The notes beneath the pieces are model-generated. The model saw only the letters and a program-made list of their open reading frames with translations. It did not search any database and was not told the origin of the DNA. Positions 7,223-14,986 of a stretch of 18,836 nt of DNA are shown piece after piece (position 1 is the first letter of the stretch; every line of letters starts with the position of its first letter). Source of the stretch: Sulfurovum sp. (GTDB lineage: Bacteria; Campylobacterota; Campylobacteria; Campylobacterales; Sulfurovaceae). The stretch is from contig DYPM01000024.1 in NCBI GenBank assembly GCA_020719895.1, positions 1-18,836 on the forward strand, given 5' to 3'. Made by a program: the position numbers and the translations under genes.

Positions 7223-7348
7223 TTATTTGGTATTTAATTTCTTTTTATAATACGCCACGATTCCAAGTCCAATTCCGAAGAGCAATACCATCAAAAGAAG
7301 TGATCCGACAATCACTATATCAGGTACGGGTTGGCTAAGATCAAACAT
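7223..7348 (-). CDS. Small single-span membrane protein (41 aa) downstream of ileS
   Basis: A 41-aa gene that ordinary length cut-offs miss. It reads MFDLSQPVPDIVIVG, then a hydrophobic helix of about 20 residues (VIVGSLLLMVLLFGIGLGIV, about 12-31), then a basic tail AYYKKKLNTK, so the C-terminus should face the cytoplasm. Support for a real gene: a strong ribosome site GAGG six bases before the ATG, an 8-nt overlap of its start with the ileS stop (ATGTTTGA) suggesting translational coupling, and a membrane-protein composition. From memory, Campylobacter jejuni also has a small membrane-protein gene between ileS and gatA. Function unknown; in size and topology it resembles small accessory subunits or regulators of membrane complexes. 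Confidence 0.75.
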   Translation of the reverse strand: MFDLSQPVPDIVIVGSLLLMVLLFGIGLGIVAYYKKKLNTK

Positions 7349-10097
7349 TGACCACCTCAGAACATCGTTCGCAGAGTTCATCTTCGTGGGTTGAGACGAA
7401 CTTCCAACATCGCGGACACTTTTTGGCTGTCGCTTTGTGAATGGTGTAGGTTTTGTCTACGACTTCAAATATAGCGATTTTTTCTCCATCGCTGTGAGGC
7501 TGTACCGCTGAGACAACAAACCAATCTTCCATATCTTTTGTAGAACTAAATCCACCAATATCTCCTACAAGTTCCACTTCAAGTGTTGCTTTGATCACTT
7601 TCTCTTTTTTGAGTTTATCGATCGCTTCATAAAATCCTTCGCGAATTTCCATTAACGCAACGATATCAAATGTTCTATCGACAAGAGGTAGCGGCTCATA
7701 CACCAAATCAAAGATTGATTCCATCTCGCCTTTTAAAATACTCGGTGCATACTCAAGAATCTCATCGGCTGTATAGGTAAGCACAGGAGCGACAAGTCCC
7801 AACATAGACTTAGCGATCAACGCCATCGCCGATTGAGAAGCCCTGCGTGTCGGTGCATCTTTGGCATCACAATAGAGTCGGTCTTTGCAGATATCCATAT
7901 AAAGGCTTGAGAGTTCATTGGTCAAAAAATGGTTGAGTGAGGCAAATCCACGAAGGAAATCGTTCTCTTCAAACGACGCTTTGACCGATGCAAACACTTC
8001 ATTTGCAACCGAGATAATCCACAAGTCAAGCTCTCCAAAATACTCAATCGGCACAATCACATCTAAATCATCGATGTTAGCAAGCAAAAACCTAAAAGTG
8101 TTTCTGATTTTACGATACTGCTCTGCGGTTTGTTTGAGGATATTGTCTGAGATTTTCAGGTCGCTTTGATAGTCGCTAATCGCCACCCATAATCTCAAAA
8201 TTTCAGAGCCGTACTCTTTGATCACTTTGTCAGGTGCTACAACATTGCCTTTGGACTTAGACATTTTTTCGCCCTTCTCATCGACAGTAAAGCCGTGAGT
8301 GATGATTGATGCGTAAGGTGCTTTGGCTTTGATTGCTGCACTAAGAAGCAAAGAGGATTGAAACCATCCTCTATGCTGATCGCTCCCCTCAAGATAGAGC
8401 GATGCAGGAAACATTCCTGCGTCATATTCGCCACTCAAAATCACTGAGTTCCATGTCGAACCGCTATCAAACCACACATCTAAAATATCATTTATTTTCT
8501 CTAAATCATCTGGAAGATAACGTGAATCTTTAGGCAACAACTGAGAAATACTCAAATCATACCACGCATCAGCACCTCTCTCATCAAAGATAGAAGCAAT
8601 ATGAGTGAGAATATCCTCATCTAAAATCACTTTTTTGGTACTTTTGAGTCTAAAAAATGCGATAGGCACACCCCAACTTCTTTGACGTGAAATACACCAA
8701 TCAGGACGACCTTCGATCATCGGCTTGAGTCTGTTTTTCGCACTCGCAGGGAAAAAACTGACATTTTCAATCGCATCTATCGCAGTCTCTCTCAAGGACT
8801 TCTCTTCCCCTTTTGCACTCTCGTCAACAGAGATAAACCATTGGTTTGTTGCTCTATAAATCAGTGGTTTTTTGGTTCTCCAACAGTGCGGATAGGAGTG
8901 AATAAATTTGCTTTGTTTGAGAAGATTTTCACCCAAAAGTTCCAATATCGATTCATTGGCTTTAAAGATATGCATTCCAACAAAATGCTCTGGATTCGGC
9001 AAAAGATTAAGTCCTACTACCGACATATCATAACATCCACGCTCATCGACTGGCATAATCACGTCTAATTTATATTTTAGTCCCACACGGTAGTCATCCT
9101 CTCCATGTCCAGGAGCAGTATGGACACATCCTGTACCGCCGTCCATCGTGACATGATCACCAAGTACGATAGTAGAAGGTCTGCCATTGAGTGGATTGAT
9201 CGCCAAAAGATGCTCAAGTTCGTATGCGGCAATTTTTCTGCTTGAATGTCCACTTACAACACCCTGCTCTATCATAGTATCATAACGTGCCTCTGCGACG
9301 ATGTGTCCGTCGTCGGTGAGAATGTACATCTCATCTGGATTGATAGCAATTCCTGTATTAGCAGGAAGTGTCCATGGCGTTGTTGTCCATATCACTATTC
9401 CTGCTTTTCCCTCTACGCCAATTTTTGCTTTGGCTGCGTCGCTTAGCTCAAAATGTACATAAAGAGAATAGTCCTCTTTGTTCTCATACTCCACCTCTGC
9501 GTCTGCTAATGCGGTTTGTGCTGCCCATGACCAATAGATCGGTTTGTGACGTTCCACCAAAAGCCCTCGCTTTGCCACTTCGCATAAAGCTCGGTAGATA
9601 TTGGCTTCAAACTTGAAATCCATCGTCACATAAGGGTTGTTCCAGTCGGCAATACACCCAAGCGACTTGAACCCTTCTCTTTGAAGATTAACAAAATGTG
9701 CCGCATGATCACGACACAACGCACGAAACTCTGCTACAGGCATCGCCTCTTTTTTTTCTTTGCCAAGCTTCTCTTCTACTTTTTGTTCGATAGGCAAACC
9801 GTGACAATCCCAACCTGGAGTCATACGTACCGCTTTGCCTTGAAAGTAGTGGTATTTGAGAATAATATCTTTGAGAATTTTATTGAGTGCATGACCGATA
9901 TGAATCTCGCCGTTGGCATAAGGAGGACCATCATGAAGTGTAAACATCTCATCGGCATCGTGACGCTTTGTTTTCATTGTAGTGTAAACATCATCAGTAT
10001 CGAACCATTTTTTATACTTTTTAGGTTCACTTTGGGGGAGATTTCCACGCATCGGAAAATCTGTTTTGGGAAGTAGTAGTGTTTCCTTGAAATCCAT
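7341..10097 (-). CDS. ileS: Isoleucine-tRNA ligase
   Basis: Class I synthetase charging tRNA-Ile, 918 aa. HIGH motif EIHIGH (64-69) after DGPPYANG; editing (CP1) domain with WTTTPWTLPANT; catalytic-domain WCISRQRSWGVPI; KMSKS loop GEKMSKSKGN near residue 610; anticodon-binding helical domain; C-terminal zinc finger CPRCWKF...CERC near residues 893-911, usual for bacterial IleRS of this type. I start at ATG 10097 (MDFKETLLLPKTDFPM), 11 bases after AAGG. A GTG four codons earlier (10109) overlaps that ribosome site and is less likely. First gene of the block that continues into the 41-aa protein, gatA and guaB. Confidence 0.97.
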   Translation of the reverse strand: MDFKETLLLPKTDFPMRGNLPQSEPKKYKKWFDTDDVYTTMKTKRHDADEMFTLHDGPPYANGEIHIGHALNKILKDIILKYHYFQGKAVRMTPGWDCHGLPIEQKVEEKLGKEKKEAMPVAEFRALCRDHAAHFVNLQREGFKSLGCIADWNNPYVTMDFKFEANIYRALCEVAKRGLLVERHKPIYWSWAAQTALADAEVEYENKEDYSLYVHFELSDAAKAKIGVEGKAGIVIWTTTPWTLPANTGIAINPDEMYILTDDGHIVAEARYDTMIEQGVVSGHSSRKIAAYELEHLLAINPLNGRPSTIVLGDHVTMDGGTGCVHTAPGHGEDDYRVGLKYKLDVIMPVDERGCYDMSVVGLNLLPNPEHFVGMHIFKANESILELLGENLLKQSKFIHSYPHCWRTKKPLIYRATNQWFISVDESAKGEEKSLRETAIDAIENVSFFPASAKNRLKPMIEGRPDWCISRQRSWGVPIAFFRLKSTKKVILDEDILTHIASIFDERGADAWYDLSISQLLPKDSRYLPDDLEKINDILDVWFDSGSTWNSVILSGEYDAGMFPASLYLEGSDQHRGWFQSSLLLSAAIKAKAPYASIITHGFTVDEKGEKMSKSKGNVVAPDKVIKEYGSEILRLWVAISDYQSDLKISDNILKQTAEQYRKIRNTFRFLLANIDDLDVIVPIEYFGELDLWIISVANEVFASVKASFEENDFLRGFASLNHFLTNELSSLYMDICKDRLYCDAKDAPTRRASQSAMALIAKSMLGLVAPVLTYTADEILEYAPSILKGEMESIFDLVYEPLPLVDRTFDIVALMEIREGFYEAIDKLKKEKVIKATLEVELVGDIGGFSSTKDMEDWFVVSAVQPHSDGEKIAIFEVVDKTYTIHKATAKKCPRCWKFVSTHEDELCERCSEVVNV

Positions 10098-10153
10098 AGT
10101 TAATAACACCTTCTATTTAGACTTTTTATTTAAAAGAGGTCTATTTTCCCAAA

Positions 10154-10159
10154 ATTGTA
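10154..10159 (-). promoter_or_regulatory. Possible ileS promoter (-10)
   Basis: Minus-strand TACAAT lies 57 bases before the ileS ATG, inside the 126-bp divergent gap shared with pncC. No convincing -35 box. Confidence 0.3.
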
Positions 10160-10207
10160 TCCAAAAGTGGTTGAAACTCCACATTTATAATATGCTCATA
10201 CAAGATG

Positions 10208-10216
10208 TGCTATACT
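10208..10216 (+). promoter_or_regulatory. Extended -10 promoter of pncC, close to its start codon
   Basis: TGCTATACT fits an extended -10 (TG-n-TATACT). Its last base is seven bases before the ATG at 10224, so transcription should begin at or within a base or two of the start codon. No ribosome binding site precedes the ATG. Together these suggest a leaderless mRNA. Confidence 0.5.
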
Positions 10217-10223
10217 AACATTT

Positions 10224-10706
10224 ATGCAAACTTTATACCCTACGATTAAAACCATCATCGAACGGCTGAGTGCGAAAGGACAAACCGTTAGTATCGCTGA
10301 GAGCTGTACTGGCGGACGTATTGTCGCTGCGATCACCTCTTTCTCTGGTTCATCTGAAATTTTGCATGGCTCTGCTATCACCTACTCTAACGAAATCAAA
10401 ACAGAGTGGCTTGGTGTATCAAAAGAGATACTTCAAACCAAAGGAGCAGTAAGTCAAGAGTGTGTAGAAGCCATGTTAGTTGGAATGGAAAAAATGGCAC
10501 ATTCTCAATACACACTCGCAGTATCAGGTATCGCTGGTCCTACAGGAGCCACATCAATCAAACCAGTTGGCACAGTCTATATCGGAATCCGTTTACCCAA
10601 CAAAGAGAGTGAGATACATCACTGTTTCTTTGATGGAGACCGCAATGCAATTCAAGAACAAGCCACACTTTTTGCTCTTACGCTTTTATCAAAAAAAATA
10701 AAATGA
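10224..10706 (+). CDS. pncC: CinA C-terminal domain protein (nicotinamide-nucleotide amidohydrolase)
   Basis: A 160-aa stand-alone CinA C-terminal domain. PncC enzymes deamidate NMN to nicotinate mononucleotide in the pyridine nucleotide salvage cycle, in the cytoplasm. Family motifs: AESCTGG (25-31), SGSSEILHGSAITYSN (41-56), GAVSQE (74-79), and AVSGIAGPTGAT plus KPVGTVYIGI (99-122). Size matches single-domain PncC; the N-terminal MoeA-like half of full CinA is absent, so a competence role is not implied. The start is fixed by family alignment (about 24 residues before AESCTGG) although no ribosome site precedes it. Divergent from ileS; followed by the tRNA promoter only 15 bases after its stop. 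Confidence 0.9.
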   Translation: MQTLYPTIKTIIERLSAKGQTVSIAESCTGGRIVAAITSFSGSSEILHGSAITYSNEIKTEWLGVSKEILQTKGAVSQECVEAMLVGMEKMAHSQYTLAVSGIAGPTGATSIKPVGTVYIGIRLPNKESEIHHCFFDGDRNAIQEQATLFALTLLSKKIK

Positions 10707-10720
10707 TTTTAAAAATTCTA

Positions 10721-10749
10721 TTGACAAAGAATCTTGTATAAGCTATAAT
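10721..10749 (+). promoter_or_regulatory. Consensus sigma-70 promoter of the tRNA array
   Basis: TTGACA (10721-10726), a 17-bp spacer, and TATAAT (10744-10749) match the sigma-70 consensus at all twelve positions. Predicted start is near 10756, about 30 bases before the first tRNA. It is by far the best promoter in the window, as expected for stable RNA. Confidence 0.92.
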
Positions 10750-10785
10750 ACCGTCCACTTATTTTAAAACTGGTGTAAATAAAGT

Positions 10786-10861
10786 GACTCATTAGCTCAG
10801 CTGGTAGAGCAATTCACTTTTAATGAATGGGCCCATGGTTCGAATCCATGATGAGTCACCA
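10786..10861 (+). tRNA. tRNA-Lys (anticodon TTT), copy 1
   Basis: Complete 76-nt cloverleaf. Acceptor arms GACTCAT / ATGAGTC, D arm GCTCAGCTGGTAGAGC, anticodon stem ATTCA / TGAAT with loop CTTTTAA, T arm CATGG-TTCGAAT-CCATG, discriminator A and encoded CCA. Identical to copy 2 at 11101. First gene after the consensus promoter. Confidence 0.98.
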
Positions 10862-10894
10862 TTCATCATGCTTACATTAAATATAAGCAAAAAC

Positions 10895-10970
10895 GGTCGC
10901 TTAGCTCAGTTGGTAGAGCGCTACCCTTACAAGGTAGATGTCACAAGTTCGAGTCTTGTAGCGACCACCA
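10895..10970 (+). tRNA. tRNA-Val (anticodon TAC), copy 1
   Basis: Complete 76-nt cloverleaf. Acceptor GGTCGCT / AGCGACC, anticodon stem CTACC / GGTAG with loop CTTACAA, T arm ACAAG-TTCGAGT-CTTGT, encoded CCA. Acceptor stem fully Watson-Crick, unlike copy 2. Only 6 bases separate it from tRNA-Asp. Confidence 0.98.
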
Positions 10971-10976
10971 CAAAAT

Positions 10977-11053
10977 GCGGTGGTAGATCAGTTGGTTAGA
11001 TTACCTGCCTGTCACGCAGGGGGTCGCGGGTTCGAGCCCCGTCCACCGCGCCA
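10977..11053 (+). tRNA. tRNA-Asp (anticodon GTC), copy 1
   Basis: Complete 77-nt cloverleaf. Acceptor GCGGTGG / CCACCGC, D stem GATC / GATT with a terminal G-U pair, anticodon stem CCTGC / GCAGG with loop CTGTCAC, T arm GCGGG-TTCGAGC-CCCGT, discriminator G and encoded CCA. Identical to copy 2 at 11504. Confidence 0.98.
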
Positions 11054-11055
11054 TT

Positions 11056-11077
11056 ACAAAAGTTTCTAAACTTTTGT
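11056..11077 (+). terminator. Possible weak terminator within the tRNA array
   Basis: Perfect inverted repeat ACAAAAGTTT-CT-AAACTTTTGT three bases after the first tRNA-Asp, followed by T-rich DNA (TTATGTTATATTTTA). The stem is AT-rich and realistically about 8 bp with a 6-base loop, so termination would be partial. It may instead mark the processing boundary between the two halves of the array. Confidence 0.4.
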
Positions 11078-11100
11078 TTATGTTATATTTTATTCTTTAT

Positions 11101-11176
11101 GACTCATTAGCTCAGCTGGTAGAGCAATTCACTTTTAATGAATGGGCCCATGGTTCGAATCCATGATGAGTCACCA
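11101..11176 (+). tRNA. tRNA-Lys (anticodon TTT), copy 2
   Basis: Identical over all 76 nt to the gene at 10786, including encoded CCA. The flanking sequences do not match, so identity stops at the gene ends. A TATATT at 11084-11089 could be a -10 for this half of the array, but no -35 is visible. Confidence 0.98.
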
Positions 11177-11206
11177 TGTTTAACTTAACGACTGTTTGGG
11201 CTAGAT

Positions 11207-11282
11207 GACCCTTTCATCTAGTGGCCAAGGATGCTGCGTTTTCATCGCAGTCACAGAGGTTCAAATCCTCTAAGGGTCGCCA
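11207..11282 (+). tRNA. tRNA-Glu (anticodon TTC)
   Basis: Complete 76-nt cloverleaf. Acceptor GACCCTT / AAGGGTC, anticodon stem CTGCG / CGCAG with loop TTTTCAT, T arm AGAGG-TTCAAAT-CCTCT, discriminator G, encoded CCA. The only single-copy tRNA here. It sits where the first half of the array has no gene between Lys and Val. It is the substrate of the mischarging route that GatA completes. Confidence 0.97.
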
Positions 11283-11311
11283 AATGTAGTTGGAAATCCT
11301 AAAAATAAAAC

Positions 11312-11387
11312 GGTCGCTTAGCTCAGTTGGTAGAGCGCTACCCTTACAAGGTAGATGTCACAAGTTCGAGTCTTGTAGCGATCACCA
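11312..11387 (+). tRNA. tRNA-Val (anticodon TAC), copy 2
   Basis: Same as copy 1 (10895) except one base at 11382: the acceptor 3' strand reads AGCGATC instead of AGCGACC, giving a G2-U71 wobble in place of a G-C pair. Cloverleaf otherwise intact with encoded CCA. It is followed by an unusually long 116-base spacer before tRNA-Asp, in which I see no further gene. Confidence 0.97.
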
Positions 11388-11503
11388 TTACAAAAAACAG
11401 ATATTCATAAAGCAGAAAACGGAAATTATCCTTATTCCTCTTAATGTTGAAATCACAATCTATAAATCTATTGTTGTTTTTATCTTTTTTAAATTATTTG
11501 GAT

Positions 11504-11580
11504 GCGGTGGTAGATCAGTTGGTTAGATTACCTGCCTGTCACGCAGGGGGTCGCGGGTTCGAGCCCCGTCCACCGCGCCA
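11504..11580 (+). tRNA. tRNA-Asp (anticodon GTC), copy 2
   Basis: Identical over 77 nt to the gene at 10977, with encoded CCA. Last tRNA of the array. No clear hairpin terminator follows before the promoter of the protease gene. Confidence 0.98.
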
Positions 11581-11630
11581 CACTTTTATATTTTTCTTCC
11601 TATTTCAGCTACTCTAATTTCTCTTTATTT

Positions 11631-11639
11631 TGATATAAT
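11631..11639 (+). promoter_or_regulatory. Extended -10 promoter of the S41 protease gene
   Basis: TGATATAAT (TG-n-TATAAT) 38 bases before the ATG at 11678, preceded by T-rich DNA. No -35 consensus. Confidence 0.6.
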
Positions 11640-11677
11640 CTCACCATTTTAATACATTTTTTACACAAGGAAATGAT

Positions 11678-12868
11678 ATGCGAACTGTACTTTATGGATT
11701 TTTAGGGATTATTATTTCTTTGTTTGTCACGAGTGGATGTAGTGTTTGCTGTGATGAAGAGGAAAAATTAAGTTTTTCAAAAGAGAAAAAAGAGGTGCAT
11801 AAACTCTTTTTGACCGAATACCTTTGGAGTGATCAAGTTGCCACAGCAGTAGATTATAATCAATACACAACACCAATGCAACTCGTCAATGGACTACGTG
11901 TCAATCCACCAGACAAATGGAGCTATGCACTTACACAACAAGAGTACGAGGCGATGCAAAACCAAGAGACAAAAGGGTTTGGATTTTTCTATAATCAAAA
12001 TTATGAAATTTTAAATGTCATCGACGGTTCACCTGCACAAAACAAACTTCAAAGAGGTGATCGTATCCTCAAAATCAATGACCAAAATATCACCTACGAA
12101 ACACTTTTATCAGCAAAAGAGAGTGGTGCATCAACTCTATTTACCCTTTTAAGAGATGGAAACAGTATTGATATCAACCTCACTGCAATCGACTACGGCT
12201 ATACTGTTACTCGAAGCAGGATTATCGAACAAAATGGCAAAAAAATTGGTTATATACAGTACGACTCTTTTACTGAAAGTTCTTCCCAAGAGCTTGAAGC
12301 AGTTTTTACTACATTCAAACAAAATGAGATTAATGAGTTGGTCGTAGATCTTCGTTATAACGGTGGCGGTTTACTCTATGTTGCGAGTGCATTGTTGGAC
12401 AATATCACAAACGCATACCCTTCTCAAAGACAACTCTATCTCGACTGGAACGACAACTACGAATCCAATAACGCAGACTACCGTTTTGAAAGTATAGATA
12501 CGCAAGATGGCAATGAGCTTACCATGCAAAAAGTCTATTTCCTTGTGACGAAAGATTCAGCATCGGCAAGCGAAGCAGTCATCAATGCGTTGGTGCCTTA
12601 TTTGGGTAGCAATAACGTAATCACGATTGGCAACAACACGCACGGTAAACCTGTGGGTATGGGAGGCGTTACTTTTAAGGGGAGCGACAACTACTATTTT
12701 TTGATCAACTTTTATGTCAAAAACAATGATGGTATTACCACGAGTTTCGATGGAATCGCACCTACTTGTAGCGTGGAAGATAATCCTGCTTATCAATTAG
12801 GAGATCAAAACGAAACAATGTTAGCAACGGCTCTTTATTATATTCAAAATGGAAATTGTCCGAACTGA
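11678..12868 (+). CDS. Lipoprotein S41-family (C-terminal processing type) protease with PDZ domain
   Basis: 396 aa. An N-terminal signal with hydrophobic core (about 4-19) and lipobox TSGC predicts lipid attachment at Cys21, so the protein should be exported and membrane-anchored. A PDZ domain follows (about 98-170, with GSPAQNKLQRGDRILKIND). The S41 domain has IGYIQYDSFTE (190-200), the substrate-groove VVDLRYNGGG (222-231), the catalytic serine in SASASEA (Ser296, by alignment with E. coli Tsp) and lysine in THGKPVG (Lys324). The Ser-Lys dyad appears intact. Substrates are unknown; S41 proteases trim or degrade periplasmic proteins. It has its own promoter, a good AAGGAA ribosome site, and no obvious operon partner. 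Confidence 0.9.
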   Translation: MRTVLYGFLGIIISLFVTSGCSVCCDEEEKLSFSKEKKEVHKLFLTEYLWSDQVATAVDYNQYTTPMQLVNGLRVNPPDKWSYALTQQEYEAMQNQETKGFGFFYNQNYEILNVIDGSPAQNKLQRGDRILKINDQNITYETLLSAKESGASTLFTLLRDGNSIDINLTAIDYGYTVTRSRIIEQNGKKIGYIQYDSFTESSSQELEAVFTTFKQNEINELVVDLRYNGGGLLYVASALLDNITNAYPSQRQLYLDWNDNYESNNADYRFESIDTQDGNELTMQKVYFLVTKDSASASEAVINALVPYLGSNNVITIGNNTHGKPVGMGGVTFKGSDNYYFLINFYVKNNDGITTSFDGIAPTCSVEDNPAYQLGDQNETMLATALYYIQNGNCPN

Positions 12869-13009
12869 TTTCACGCTCTCAAAGAGTGGAAATATAGTCA
12901 CTGTTTTCATATGCAGTTCCTTGAATACTATTTCATTCTATTGCATTCATATTGTCAATGGGTTGCAAACCTACAAGACATATTCAGTCTCAATAAAAAC
13001 TTAAGCAGT

Positions 13010-13015
13010 TATAAT
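13010..13015 (+). promoter_or_regulatory. -10 box of the ABC-F gene
   Basis: TATAAT 25 bases before the ATG at 13041, with ribosome site AGGA at 13030-13033. No -35 consensus. The rest of the 172-bp gap after the protease gene shows only a weak CTCT-caa-AGAG hairpin. Confidence 0.5.
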
Positions 13016-13040
13016 TGCCATTTACGTTTAGGAAAAAATA

Positions 13041-14984
13041 ATGGCGTTAATAGACCTTTTTAATATCAAAAAACAATATGACATCAAACTTCTCCTTGAT
13101 GATGTCGATTTTCATCTTGGTGATGGTGAACGGGTGAGTATCATCGGACAAAATGGTTGTGGTAAATCGACATTGATGAAACTCATTATAGGTGTTGAAG
13201 AACCGAGTGAAGGCAAAATTGTCATTGACAAATCAGTGCAAATCGAGATGCTTCCGCAAAATCCAAAATTTGATCCGAGCTTTAGTGTCAAAGAGGCGAT
13301 TGAGAACGAACTTACGCAACTCAAAGAGGCAAAACACGCCTACGATGCGATCTCGCTTAGACTCGCTGAAGATTTTGAAAATCCCGAACTCCTTAGAGAG
13401 CACGAAAGACTAAGCAACTATCTTGATCACCACAACGCATGGAATCTTGACGACAAAATCGAACGGGTGTTGCAGGAGTTTAAACTCAAAGAGTACGAGT
13501 CGCGTCCTGCGATTACACTATCGGGAGGAGAGCAACGGCGTGTTGCTTTGGCAGGATTGATCCTCAAAAAACCAGACGTGTTGTTGCTTGATGAGCCGAC
13601 CAATCACCTTGATGTTTATATGGTCGAATTTCTCGAAGAGATGCTACTCAAAGAGAAGTTTACGCTTCTTTTTATCTCTCACGACAGGCATTTTATCGAT
13701 ACGATTGCGACGCGTGTCATCGAAGTGGACAATCAAAAGTTAGTCTCTTATAATGGCGGTTATTTGTGTTATCTCGAACAAAAAGAGGCTCGTATGAGAG
13801 CGATGCAAAAGAGTCACGATAATCTTTTGCGACTTCTCAAACAAGAAGAGGGATGGCTTGCTAAAGGAGTAAGAGCTAGAGAAAAACGCAATCAAGGACG
13901 TAAAAGACGTGTTTTTGAGTTGCGTGATCAAGCCCAAAAAAACCCAACATTGATACGCAAAATGATGCTGGAGCTTGAGAGGGAGAAAAAACATTTCAAC
14001 CGCGATGAGAGTGTATCACGCAAAAAAATGCTTTTTGAGATCGAACATCTGCACTACAGTGTCCCAAACAAAAAACTCATTGAAGATTTCAGCACGCGGA
14101 TTTTGCAAAAAGACAAAATCGCCATTGTCGGAATCAACGGTGCTGGCAAATCGACACTGCTCAAATTGATGCTTGGGCGACTCAAACCTGATGCTGGCAA
14201 AATCAAACAAGGGGATTTTTCTGTAGGGTATTTTGACCAACACCGTGAGATGCTTGATGATGAAAAGACGCTAATCGATACATTTTGTCCTGATGGTGGC
14301 GATAGAGTCGAATCACAAGGTAAAAATATGCACGTTTATGGCTATCTCAAAAGCTTTCTTTTCCCCAAAGAGTTTTTGGATAAAAAAATAGGTGTATTGA
14401 GTGGTGGCGAAAAAAACCGTGTCGCATTGGCGTTGTTGCTTAGTAAAAAAGTGGATTGTCTTATCCTTGATGAGCCGACAAACGACCTCGATATCCAAAC
14501 GATCAATATCCTCGAAGAGCAACTGATAGGCTTTTCTGGTGCGATTCTTTTCGTCTCTCACGACCGTTACTTCATCGACAAACTCGCTTCAAAACTTTTT
14601 ATTTTTAAAGGCAATGGCATAGTAGAGGAGTCATACCAAAGCTATACTGAATATTTGAGTATCGAAAAAGAGATCAAAGAGTTGAGCGAACTTGAGATAG
14701 AGATAGAAGCCGAAAACAAAAAAGCACCCGAACCTATCAAAATAAAAACACAAACTAAGCTAAGCTACAAAGAGCAACGCGACCTCGATACACTTCCTGA
14801 TGAAATCGAAGTTTTAGAAGGCAAAATCGACGCACTCAACCTTTGTTTGCAAAACCCTGAGTGTTATCACCAAAAGGGGATTGGTGCGATTAGCGAAGAG
14901 TTGGCGTCACTTCAAGACATTTACGAAGAGAAGAGCGAACGATACCTTGGAGTGCTTGAGAGATACGAAGAGTTACAAGGATAA
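13041..14984 (+). CDS. uup: ABC-F family ATPase, Uup type
   Basis: 647-aa soluble protein with two ABC ATPase domains and no membrane segments, so a ribosome-associated ABC-F factor rather than a transporter. Domain 1: Walker A GQNGCGKST (36-44), signature LSGGEQRRVAL (160-170), Walker B LLLDEPTNHLD (181-191). The linker contains WLAKGVRAREKRNQGRKRR (272-290), the Arg-rich stretch typical of Uup. Domain 2: Walker A GINGAGKST (364-372), signature LSGGEKNRVAL, Walker B LILDEPTNDLD. The last 90 residues are charged and helical, like the Uup C-terminal coiled coil. ABC-F factors act at the ribosomal E site; Uup has also been linked to transposon excision. The next gene's ribosome site lies inside its end. 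Confidence 0.93.
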   Translation: MALIDLFNIKKQYDIKLLLDDVDFHLGDGERVSIIGQNGCGKSTLMKLIIGVEEPSEGKIVIDKSVQIEMLPQNPKFDPSFSVKEAIENELTQLKEAKHAYDAISLRLAEDFENPELLREHERLSNYLDHHNAWNLDDKIERVLQEFKLKEYESRPAITLSGGEQRRVALAGLILKKPDVLLLDEPTNHLDVYMVEFLEEMLLKEKFTLLFISHDRHFIDTIATRVIEVDNQKLVSYNGGYLCYLEQKEARMRAMQKSHDNLLRLLKQEEGWLAKGVRAREKRNQGRKRRVFELRDQAQKNPTLIRKMMLELEREKKHFNRDESVSRKKMLFEIEHLHYSVPNKKLIEDFSTRILQKDKIAIVGINGAGKSTLLKLMLGRLKPDAGKIKQGDFSVGYFDQHREMLDDEKTLIDTFCPDGGDRVESQGKNMHVYGYLKSFLFPKEFLDKKIGVLSGGEKNRVALALLLSKKVDCLILDEPTNDLDIQTINILEEQLIGFSGAILFVSHDRYFIDKLASKLFIFKGNGIVEESYQSYTEYLSIEKEIKELSELEIEIEAENKKAPEPIKIKTQTKLSYKEQRDLDTLPDEIEVLEGKIDALNLCLQNPECYHQKGIGAISEELASLQDIYEEKSERYLGVLERYEELQG

Positions 14985-14986
14985 AA

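Noticed and set aside
11388..11503. An extra tRNA or small RNA in the long Val-Asp spacer
   Set aside because: No cloverleaf, promoter or strong hairpin found; it is plain AT-rich spacer.
11290..11526. 78-aa plus-strand open frame over the tRNA array
   Set aside because: It reads through tRNA-Val and the following spacer; such frames over tRNA genes are artefacts.
12911..13006. 31-codon frame between the protease and ABC-F genes
   Set aside because: No ribosome site and no recognisable features; the gap is better explained as promoter DNA.
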